A DNA stretch of 64,000 nucleotides from Candidatus Ichthyocystis sparus. Its GTDB lineage: Bacteria > Pseudomonadota > Gammaproteobacteria > Burkholderiales > 2013Ark19i. The notes under the pieces are model-generated. The model did not search any database and had not been told where the DNA came from. It saw nothing but the letters and a program-made list of their open reading frames with translations. The position numbers and the translations under genes are program-made. Shown here piece after piece: positions 56,550-64,000 of the stretch (position 1 is the stretch's first letter; every line of letters begins with the position of its first letter). The stretch is from positions 113,386-177,385 of the forward strand of contig NZ_FKII01000044.1 of NCBI RefSeq assembly GCF_900078745.1, given 5' to 3'.

Positions 56550-57998
56550 TCAGAAACTACGCACGTACTGAACGCCCAAAACCCACGCATGAGAATCAAA
56601 ACTACCCCTAAGAACTCCTAATGACTTCTCATTGTCATCAGCAAAAATCTTAGAGGGAGCTGTAGACATTATGTACAAGACACTCGCCGCCAAACTACTG
56701 TCGGGAGAAACATTGTAACTTACACCACCAGAAAAACCAAAGCGGTTACTGTCAGGTAAGCGCGGCAGCAAAGTACGTTTATCTTGCGACGAAAATCCTT
56801 GTGCTAGTACAAAACCACCTCGTAGAGTCAACTTATCAGAGTGATGATACTGTCCACCCATGTTTAAACTCCAAGTGGAACGAGCGTTCACTTTAACAGA
56901 CAGTACCTCACCAGCACCGTCATTCATCGACATTTTCTTGGTATCAAGCCAATCAAAATGCCTAATATCAAGGGCAATATCATACGAATCGCTAAACTTA
57001 TGGAAGATACTAAAATCAACTACACTGGGAAGATCTACGTAGGAATAGCCCGCACGCCCCTTCAAACTGGTAGGACCAACTGACGGCGACAACCATTTGA
57101 ATACATAGAAGTCCACGTCGAAATTATCGATATTAATATTACCATTTACCCGCAATGAATATCCATGTCTGTAGCTTAGGCCGAACCGCCAATCGTTGCT
57201 CGGTTGGTACATAGCACCAGCGTTCCACCCCAAAGCAAAGCTACTACCCGAAAAAGACGATCTAGCACTACCTCTTTCAGAACAAACTAAATCAACATAA
57301 GGTTGCAGAGTATTAAACTGCGACGGCAAAGGAGTAGCACATAAGGTAGCCAAACTCCTTCCCACACGGGCGCTCAACGAACTCCCAATCGCTTCAGACA
57401 AATTAACTATCTGCGAAAGTTCAGATTGAAAATAGAGTGCATTTAAACCAAAACCGATAGATAAGCTGTTAGTAGGACGAATAGACAAAAATGGATTAAA
57501 TACCAATGAAACAACTTTGGACGAAGTAGCACGATAGCGCCCCATCCAAGTAGAACCATAATCAGTAGCCAAGCCAAAAGGCGGTCCTAAAAAAAACCCA
57601 CCTATCAAACCATAACGGTCTGACAAAGGAATACTCAAAGATACACTGGGAATAGCTGCCGAAGTACGGGAAGACCCATCCTTAACAGAATCAGGAAAAT
57701 ATACTGGAAAAGAAGGCTGCTTTGAACCTAGGTCATGAAACGATATATCCAAAATAACATACTGACCACCAACAACTATCTCTCTTTGTTTAGATTTCGG
57801 CAAAAAAGATACTGCTGCTGGATTAAAAAAGGCCACACCAACATCATCGGCGGCAGCCACTCCAGAGACACCCATACCCTCCAAAGATACCGACTGTTCA
57901 GACAAAGCAAAACCAGAGGAATGCACATTTTGTACTGCCAAAGGAGAACAAAAACAAACAACCAAAGCCAAAAACTTACTCTTACTATTAGAAACCAT
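56550..57998 (-). CDS. FadL-like outer-membrane fatty acid transporter
   Basis: An OMPP1/FadL/TodX beta-barrel for uptake of long-chain fatty acids. A signal peptide (about 1-27) precedes SGFALSEQSV, with the N-terminal NPA motif (FFNPAAVSF) and GLATDYGSTWMGRY; the protein ends in Phe, as outer-membrane barrels do. 482 residues. Its place downstream of fadJ and thiolase fits import feeding beta-oxidation. ATG at 57998. Confidence 0.9.
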   Translation of the reverse strand: MVSNSKSKFLALVVCFCSPLAVQNVHSSGFALSEQSVSLEGMGVSGVAAADDVGVAFFNPAAVSFLPKSKQREIVVGGQYVILDISFHDLGSKQPSFPVYFPDSVKDGSSRTSAAIPSVSLSIPLSDRYGLIGGFFLGPPFGLATDYGSTWMGRYRATSSKVVSLVFNPFLSIRPTNSLSIGFGLNALYFQSELSQIVNLSEAIGSSLSARVGRSLATLCATPLPSQFNTLQPYVDLVCSERGSARSSFSGSSFALGWNAGAMYQPSNDWRFGLSYRHGYSLRVNGNINIDNFDVDFYVFKWLSPSVGPTSLKGRAGYSYVDLPSVVDFSIFHKFSDSYDIALDIRHFDWLDTKKMSMNDGAGEVLSVKVNARSTWSLNMGGQYHHSDKLTLRGGFVLAQGFSSQDKRTLLPRLPDSNRFGFSGGVSYNVSPDSSLAASVLYIMSTAPSKIFADDNEKSLGVLRGSFDSHAWVLGVQYVRSF

Positions 57999-58028
57999 AA
58001 AAACACACCCCTGAAATTACCACAAAGG

Positions 58029-59996
58029 CTACTTAACGTTACGTCGCTTCAGATCAAAAAGTGGGCCTCCCAAAAAAGGTGCAAAACCAGCGCCAAAAAT
58101 CATACCTGCATCAGCGAGATCATCGTCTTCAACGACCGCCTCTTCAACACACTTTACAGACCAATCATAAAGGGGTTTCACAATACGCGCCACCATGCTA
58201 TCACCCAAAGAGGTAAATTTGCTAGAACGAATAGGTTTTAATTGTTCATCATAGGAATAATATCCTTGTCTTGTCTTCCTCCCAAGCTTTTTCTCTGAAA
58301 CTAAACGAACCAATGTTTCGGGTATAGTGTCAGAAACTGACATTCCATGTCCTGCAGCCACACAAACATCTAAACCGACATAATCTGCCAACTCAACTGG
58401 ACCCATGGGCATACCAAAACGTCTTGCAGCATCATCAATAGACTCAGGTACAAGACGCTCTGAATCCAATAAGGACAACGCTCCTAGAATGTATGGTCCC
58501 AAAACACGATTCACTAAAAACCCAGGAACGCTCTTAACAGGAAGCGGAAGTTTACCAATTTGGCGCACAAAATACATTAGCCTACCCACAGTCGCAGAAT
58601 CAGTTTTCTCTCCCCTAACAACTTCCACCAGAGGCATTGAATGAACAGGATTAAAAAAGTGCAACCCAGCAACCCTCCCAGGGCAACTTACAACTTCAGC
58701 AATACGCTCCACAACTATACTGGAAGTATTTGTAACTAAAAGTGCGCTACGGCGAGCACGCTGTTCAAAATTTTTGAAAAAATTACGCTTAACATCAACA
58801 TCCTCAATAACCGCCTCAAAAACTATATCAGCATGTGCAAGCCCATCTCCTCTTAGGTCAGGAATTAACAAATCCATAGCTCTCATTATTAAAATAGGAT
58901 CCCTAAGTTTCTTCAAATACCAATCATGAGCCCTTTTTAAGGCCAAGCCAATTTGCTGATTAGATAAGTCCTGCAGAGTTACTCTAATCCCCTTAGATGC
59001 GCACCAAGCGGCTACATCACCACCCATAACACCTGCACCAACAACATGAATATGGAATATGGGAAAAATAGAATCATCTTTTCCATAAGATTTTAGGCGT
59101 TCCTGCAATGAAAAAACTCGCAGTAAAGAAACAGATGTAGAAGATTTAATTAACTTAACAACATGTGATGGATGCTCTTCTGGAATAAGCGGAGTGTTAC
59201 CAGAAAACTTCTCCCAAGAATCAAGAATAACGTATGGAGTAGGATAGTGTTCAAACCTAACCTTACGACGCAACTGTGAACGTATTATATATGCTGGAAT
59301 AGCTCTAAAAGCATCGCTAACCAATATTCGGTTAACGAATCCTAGGAACTTCCTAGGTGAAACTACATTAGTAGACTTCAAAATACTGGACACAACATTG
59401 TCCAACACACGAAGAGGGGCTACAAAATCTACTAATCCCATCTCTTTAGCTGATTTTGCACTTATCATACGACCAGATAAAATCAAATCAAACGCTTTAA
59501 ACGGACCAATCAATCTAGGAAGGCGCATGATTCCACCCCAGTCAGGCAAAAGTCCTAGCCTAACTTCTGGTAATCCAAACTTAGTAGACTTGTCATCTGA
59601 TGACACACGAAAACGACAGGCCAAAGCTAGCTCTAACCCACCACCCAAACAAAAACCATGTATCTTAGCAATTGTAATTTTCGGCCAATTAGCAATACGC
59701 ATCATAAGATTCCAGCCGTTTTCTACCAATAAGTTAGCTCCCTCAGTAGTAGAAATACCAGACAGCTCATGAATATCAGCCCCATAAATAAATCCGGACT
59801 TCCCGGAAGAAAAAACTATACTTTCATGCTCTGTAGTAGAGAGAAAATCCAATGCATCGTTCAAACAACTGATAACACTCATAGATAAAACATTTATAGA
59901 AGAGTCCGGAATATCCAAAACTAAATTGGCAACACCACCATGACCAAACGAAAGACTATATGGACCAAAAATCTTCTGATTGTTATCCAACATCAT
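58029..59996 (-). CDS. FadJ/FadB-like enoyl-CoA hydratase/3-hydroxyacyl-CoA dehydrogenase
   Basis: A bifunctional beta-oxidation enzyme of 655 residues. The hydratase domain carries the two catalytic glutamates (in GGGLELALAC and LPEVRLGLLPDWGG); the dehydrogenase domain has GAGVMGGDVA, NTSS, HFFNPVHSMPLVEV and VPGFLVNRVL, and a duplicated C-terminal helical domain. It is slightly shorter than E. coli FadB (729) and FadJ (714). ATG at 59996, with GGAGA upstream, overlaps the thiolase stop (TGATG type), so the two subunits are coupled. Confidence 0.92.
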   Translation of the reverse strand: MMLDNNQKIFGPYSLSFGHGGVANLVLDIPDSSINVLSMSVISCLNDALDFLSTTEHESIVFSSGKSGFIYGADIHELSGISTTEGANLLVENGWNLMMRIANWPKITIAKIHGFCLGGGLELALACRFRVSSDDKSTKFGLPEVRLGLLPDWGGIMRLPRLIGPFKAFDLILSGRMISAKSAKEMGLVDFVAPLRVLDNVVSSILKSTNVVSPRKFLGFVNRILVSDAFRAIPAYIIRSQLRRKVRFEHYPTPYVILDSWEKFSGNTPLIPEEHPSHVVKLIKSSTSVSLLRVFSLQERLKSYGKDDSIFPIFHIHVVGAGVMGGDVAAWCASKGIRVTLQDLSNQQIGLALKRAHDWYLKKLRDPILIMRAMDLLIPDLRGDGLAHADIVFEAVIEDVDVKRNFFKNFEQRARRSALLVTNTSSIVVERIAEVVSCPGRVAGLHFFNPVHSMPLVEVVRGEKTDSATVGRLMYFVRQIGKLPLPVKSVPGFLVNRVLGPYILGALSLLDSERLVPESIDDAARRFGMPMGPVELADYVGLDVCVAAGHGMSVSDTIPETLVRLVSEKKLGRKTRQGYYSYDEQLKPIRSSKFTSLGDSMVARIVKPLYDWSVKCVEEAVVEDDDLADAGMIFGAGFAPFLGGPLFDLKRRNVK

Positions 59997-61279
59997 ACTT
60001 TCTCCAGTAAGACAGCACCACCCATGCCACCACCAATACATATGGAAGCAACACCATAACGTACGTCCAAACGACGCATAGCATTAGCTAGATGCAATGT
60101 AATCCGTGCACCAGAAGCACCAACAGGATGTCCCATTGAAATAGCACCCCCATCAATATTCAAGCGATCACTTGGAATTGAACCCAATGCTCCATCCCAC
60201 AGCATCTCCTGGTGACAAAAAGAAGCATCCTCAAGAGCTCTCAAACAAGCAATAACTTGGGCAGCAAAAGCTTCATTTATCTCCCACAGACCTATGTCAT
60301 CTAGAGAAAGGTTAGATTTTTTTAGAAGTTTTGAAATAGAGTAAACAGGACCCAGACCCATTAAAGATGGACTCAAGGCAGCCCACTCAATATTCAGTAT
60401 CCTAGCCACTGGTTGCAAAGAAAACTTTTCAACAGCCTTCTCAGAAGCAATTAGCATCACACTAGCGCCATCAGTAATTTGAGAACTGTTACCAGCAGTC
60501 ACATTACCGTACTTCCTATCAAATACTGGCCTCAGCCTAGCTAGCTTATCCACTGAGGAGTCAGAACGTACCCCATCATCACGGTCGTACAATGCTCCAT
60601 CTTTGTCAAAAATGGGTGACATCTCCGAATCAAATACTCCTTTTTCATGGGCCTCAAAGGCTCTGACATTAGAACTCACGGAGTACTCATCCATTTGCGC
60701 ACGGTTTATACCGAACTTGTAAGCCAAATTTTCGGCTGTTTGTCCCATCAACTCCCCTGTAGTGGGTTCAGTGAGCCCATTCAATAGACCGACCACGGGC
60801 TTTAAGAAAGATGGACGAAAGCTGGCTAAACAAGACAGACGAGACATGATGCTCTTGGACATAGAGAGTCGAGAAAAAAACTCTGCCATACTGCGACTAA
60901 AAATAATCGAGGCTCTGGACATAGCATCAGTACCCCCAGCTAAAATAACGTCACCTCGACCAAGTAAAATATTTGCAAAAGCTGAATCAATAGCCTGCAT
61001 ACCAGATGCACAGTTGCGCATAACTGTCCAAGCTGGAACCTTCTCTCCACAACCCAAACGAATAGCAACATACCGACTTATGTTAGGCTCGTCAGATGCT
61101 GGTACTGCACAACCGAGAATAACCTCATCCACTTGACATGGCAAAATAGGTTGCCTAACAAAAAGAGCCCGACCAGAAAATACAGCCAAATCAGAGGCAG
61201 AAAATGGGCCCGGAACGTTCCTCGATTTTATAAAAGGCGTACGTAGCCCATCAACTATATAAACAGGACTATAGGACAT
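59993..61279 (-). CDS. FadI-like 3-ketoacyl-CoA thiolase
   Basis: A thiolase that releases acetyl-CoA in the last step of beta-oxidation. The nucleophilic cysteine lies in RNCASGMQA, with GGTDAMSRA, NEAFAAQV, GGAISMGHPVGASGAR and the C-terminal CIGGGMGGA. The N-terminal DGLRTPF and NCASGMQ wording is nearer FadI than FadA. 428 residues. Upstream of and overlapping the fadJ-like gene. Confidence 0.93.
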   Translation of the reverse strand: MSYSPVYIVDGLRTPFIKSRNVPGPFSASDLAVFSGRALFVRQPILPCQVDEVILGCAVPASDEPNISRYVAIRLGCGEKVPAWTVMRNCASGMQAIDSAFANILLGRGDVILAGGTDAMSRASIIFSRSMAEFFSRLSMSKSIMSRLSCLASFRPSFLKPVVGLLNGLTEPTTGELMGQTAENLAYKFGINRAQMDEYSVSSNVRAFEAHEKGVFDSEMSPIFDKDGALYDRDDGVRSDSSVDKLARLRPVFDRKYGNVTAGNSSQITDGASVMLIASEKAVEKFSLQPVARILNIEWAALSPSLMGLGPVYSISKLLKKSNLSLDDIGLWEINEAFAAQVIACLRALEDASFCHQEMLWDGALGSIPSDRLNIDGGAISMGHPVGASGARITLHLANAMRRLDVRYGVASICIGGGMGGAVLLEKV

Positions 61280-61303
61280 AGCAACACAGGTACTCCTTTT
61301 TAG

Positions 61304-63724
61304 TTAAATTTCAAGATCCTTAGAGAAATCATCGACCCTAATTACTTCATCGCGCAGATCCAAGTACCCCAAATAGAACTCGTATTCCTCATCCTTTATT
61401 AATCCATTGCCAAGAGCACTACGAGCCTGTTGCTTAGCATCAATCCAAGGTTGAACTTTAATTTTACAAACTTTTTTATGAATCTCCATTGCCCTAAAGG
61501 ACATATTAAATGCTTTATTCAAACGAGCCAAATGGTTAGCAGGATCTTTGGACAAAAACAAATTTTCCAAATATTTATCCCTCTGTGGAGACAAAGAAGT
61601 AACTATGTTAGACAATTTAACGCTCAGCTCATCTGAAGGGTAGCTAAAAACACGACCCCATGGAAAAATCATCCTTCTTAAGATAGAGGAAAAAACTTTG
61701 GATGGAAAGTTATCAAAAAATGCGTAGAATGCTTCCTGCATCTCCATAAACAGATAATCTAACGACCATCGTACAACAATCTCATCATCACTGGAAAAGT
61801 TAGAAAACTGGTATCGCTTAAAAACTGCAGAGATCATAAACAAGTAGCTGAGAATATCTCCCATCCTAGATGAAAGTCCCTCTCTTCGTTTTAACTGTCC
61901 GGAAACAATAATCATAGAAAAATCAGCCACCATGGAAAACGCAGCACTAAAGCGAAGAAAGTGTTTCAAATAACCTCGCCACTGCGTAGGACAATTCATA
62001 CCTTTTGCATAAACTAGGCGCGAAGATGTTACACCATGCCAAAATGAAGCTATTATGTTACGTATAGACAAAGCTACATGCCCAAACAAGGCCTTGTCAA
62101 AATTTTTTAGAGCATTTTTGTCAGACGATGCAGCTGCCTTCATTTCCTTCAAGACATATGGATGGCAGCGTATTGCACCTTGACCAAAAATTATTAGACA
62201 GCGTGTAAGTATATTAGCCCCCTCAACCGTTATAGCTACCGGAGCCTGTGAATAGGCTCTACCTATATAGTTGTTAGGACCAGAACAAATTGCCTTGCCA
62301 GCCTGGATATCCATAGCATCAGTCAAAACTTTACGCTGCATCTCGGTAATATGATACTTACAAATGGCTGACATAACCGAAGGTTTCTCTCCTAAACCCA
62401 GGGCCACAGCGGTCAATTTCCACATAGAATCCATGATATACACAAAAGACGTCATCCTAGCTAGAGGGATCTGGACGCCCTCAAAAAGGCAAATCGGAGA
62501 ATTAAACTGCTGACGGACACGTGCATAGGATGCAGTAGAAAACAATCCCAGAAGTGAAGATCCCAAGCTAGTGTTAGGTAACGATATGCCTCTACCTGCA
62601 GACAAGGACTCCATCAACATTCTCCAGCCATGGCCAACCATTTTCGCACCACCTATAACAAAGCTTAGCGGAACAAACAAATCCTTGGCTGAGTTAGGCC
62701 CATTCTGAAAAACAGAATTCACTGGAAAGTGCCTACGTCCAATCTCAATACCTGGAGTATTTGATGGAATAAGAGCACACGTAATTCCAATATCTTCCTT
62801 ATCTCCTATCAAATGATCCGGATCGTATAATTTGAAGGCCAATCCTAACAAAGTACAAATAGGACCCATGGTTATGTATCTTTTGTTCCAGGTAAGCTTC
62901 ATTCCAATAACTTCCTGACCATCCCATTCACCATAAGAAACAATACCATAGTCTGGCATTGACGAAGCATCTGAACCAGCCTCTGGAGCAGTCAAGGCAA
63001 AGGCCGGAATCTCTAAACCCTGAGCCAAGCGTGGAAGATAAAGGTTCTTCTGTTCATCTGTTCCATAGTGAAGCAAGAGCTCACCAGGACCCAAAGAATT
63101 GGGAACCATAACGTGAATAACAAGGGCACAGCAATGAGACGAAAGCTTCTGCAAGATAACACCATGAGCATATGCAGAGAAACCTTTACCTCCATACTCT
63201 TTCGGTATAATCATCCCTAAAAAGCCTCTTTCAATTATTAGGGACCAAACGTGCGCCGGCAAATCTTTACATACTACTGTGTCCCATTCTGTAAAAAGGG
63301 AACATAGCTCCTCAACATCCTCCTCCAAAAACTTTTTTTCTTCGTATGTTAGGGTCGGCTCAGAAAAAGAAGAAAGCAGCTTTAGATTTGGCTTACCAGA
63401 AAAAATTTGTGCATCCCACCAAACAGTACCTGCCTCTATCGCTTCTTTTTCAGTATCAGAAACATGAGGCAAAGACTTCCTAAAAGAGCTTAAAAGACTA
63501 CCAGTCAAAAGTAATCTGCGTAGTACACGAAATGATAGAAGAAACCACAGAGAAAAATAAATGCCAGCTACCAACCAAATTAAAAAACCCGCATTACCTG
63601 TCACATAACCTATACCAAGGAATAGCACACCTAATACAAAAAATGCCAAAGAAGAACCAGGAAAAACAAGAGATACGGGCAAAATACCCAAAATAAGAAT
63701 TATAATCAGAAATCCCAATGGCAT
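61304..63724 (-). CDS. fadE: FadE-type acyl-CoA dehydrogenase
   Basis: A large membrane-associated acyl-CoA dehydrogenase that starts beta-oxidation. After two or three N-terminal hydrophobic helices (about 3-65) come ALTAPEAGSDASS (FAD region), a medium dehydrogenase core, and a long C-terminal helical extension as in E. coli FadE (814). I start at ATG 63724 (806 residues, GGAGA upstream); a longer frame beyond is not needed. It heads the block fadE-thiolase-fadJ-fadL-rhodanese-HBD, all on the minus strand. Confidence 0.92.
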   Translation of the reverse strand: MPLGFLIIILILGILPVSLVFPGSSLAFFVLGVLFLGIGYVTGNAGFLIWLVAGIYFSLWFLLSFRVLRRLLLTGSLLSSFRKSLPHVSDTEKEAIEAGTVWWDAQIFSGKPNLKLLSSFSEPTLTYEEKKFLEEDVEELCSLFTEWDTVVCKDLPAHVWSLIIERGFLGMIIPKEYGGKGFSAYAHGVILQKLSSHCCALVIHVMVPNSLGPGELLLHYGTDEQKNLYLPRLAQGLEIPAFALTAPEAGSDASSMPDYGIVSYGEWDGQEVIGMKLTWNKRYITMGPICTLLGLAFKLYDPDHLIGDKEDIGITCALIPSNTPGIEIGRRHFPVNSVFQNGPNSAKDLFVPLSFVIGGAKMVGHGWRMLMESLSAGRGISLPNTSLGSSLLGLFSTASYARVRQQFNSPICLFEGVQIPLARMTSFVYIMDSMWKLTAVALGLGEKPSVMSAICKYHITEMQRKVLTDAMDIQAGKAICSGPNNYIGRAYSQAPVAITVEGANILTRCLIIFGQGAIRCHPYVLKEMKAAASSDKNALKNFDKALFGHVALSIRNIIASFWHGVTSSRLVYAKGMNCPTQWRGYLKHFLRFSAAFSMVADFSMIIVSGQLKRREGLSSRMGDILSYLFMISAVFKRYQFSNFSSDDEIVVRWSLDYLFMEMQEAFYAFFDNFPSKVFSSILRRMIFPWGRVFSYPSDELSVKLSNIVTSLSPQRDKYLENLFLSKDPANHLARLNKAFNMSFRAMEIHKKVCKIKVQPWIDAKQQARSALGNGLIKDEEYEFYLGYLDLRDEVIRVDDFSKDLEI

Positions 63725-63884
63725 ATCAGTTCTCCATTTGATAGGAACATCGCAGAAATAAGCGCTTTCATGGTAACCACGCCTATAGCCAACACGAACT
63801 AAATAAATAGCAACAAGGAAGATAAAGTGTAAAAGCCCCCCCTTAAGCTCAGTAGGACAAAACAAGTAGCACGATTGTAGCATT

Positions 63885-63911
63885 AAAACAAAAGAGGGGC
63901 GTAAGCCCCTC
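63885..63911 (-). terminator. Terminator of the rRNA operon
   Basis: On the minus strand GAGGGGC, a TTAC loop and GCCCCTC form a 7-bp GC-rich stem followed by TTTTGTTTT, just after the 5S rRNA. It separates the rRNA operon from fadE. Confidence 0.9.
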
Positions 63912-63923
63912 CATGCATTAAAA

Positions 63924-64000
63924 AGTTTCGCGGCGTCCTACTTTCGCTATAGTTAAATAACTATCATCGGCGCTTTGGCGTTTCACTATCCTGTTCGAAA
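63924..64000 (-). rRNA. rrf: 5S rRNA, 3' part (partial)
   Basis: The minus strand carries the 5S core CGAACAGGATAGTGAAACGCCAAAGCGCCGATGATAG-like region (loop B/C to helix IV) and a 3' end GTAGGACGCCGCGAAAC. The 5' part and, presumably, the 23S and 16S genes lie right of the window. The 3' end is placed by similarity and may be off by a few bases. Confidence 0.93.

Overview
The window is a gene-dense stretch of an AT-rich proteobacterial chromosome. Several neighbourhoods point to a betaproteobacterium: rplM-rpsI-DUF6776-erpA, FmdB-DUF502-aspS behind pilBCD and a CorC-type protein, an Acidithiobacillus/betaproteobacterial-type gshA, and fba-purC. The overall A/T bias, several eroded enzyme motifs (ThiD-like, quinone reductase, VirB4), a lineage-specific acidic orphan protein and a full fatty-acid uptake and beta-oxidation set suggest a host-associated lifestyle. 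Intracellular fish-epitheliocystis relatives such as 'Candidatus Ichthyocystis' are one possibility. This placement is inference and was not checked by any search.

Layout. 1-5017 (minus): division/cell-wall cluster rsmH-ftsL-ftsI-murE-murF (murF cut by the window edge), with no mraZ. 5050-7532 (plus): a single ORF fusing FolB to CutA, followed by dsbD. 7751-8353: an orphan acidic-tract protein. 8421-13769: hemL, relA, a quinone oxidoreductase and a divergent ThiD-like kinase. 14003-16567: a membrane CHASE-like/PAS/GGDEF/EAL protein. 16589-19875: plsY, lgt, aspS. 19904-26122 (minus): DUF502, FmdB, type IV pilus assembly genes pilD, pilC and pilB, and a CorC-type protein. 26221-26579: RNase P RNA, divergent from rmuC, with its -35 element on the rmuC start codon. 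28238-35694: NAD synthesis (nadA, nadC), rpiA, phoU, fba, purC, hslVU and a strong terminator. 35746-43773: ABC-F ATPase, gshA, erpA, DUF6776, rpsI, rplM, a small ribbon-helix-helix-like protein, recR, ybaB, dnaX.

43935-51908 is the main accessory block. It encodes a LapD-like membrane protein whose GGDEF and EAL domains both look catalytically dead (a candidate c-di-GMP receptor), followed on the same strand by VirB11, VirB2, VirB3, VirB4, VirB5/TrbJ and VirB6/TrbL homologues. The order is that of a trb operon from which the VirB8/VirB9/VirB10 core genes are missing. A 678-base stretch without a convincing gene follows, then glnA. This block is the best candidate for an undescribed system: a c-di-GMP-linked, core-less type IV secretion-like apparatus, or else a decaying conjugation locus.

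53999-64000: a threonine-dehydratase-like enzyme lacking the regulatory domain, tRNA-Ser(GGA) and tRNA-Met/Ile(CAU), then a minus-strand lipid block (fadE, thiolase, fadJ-like, fadL, rhodanese, 3-hydroxybutyryl-CoA dehydrogenase). At the right edge are a terminator and the 3' part of a 5S rRNA belonging to an rRNA operon outside the window.
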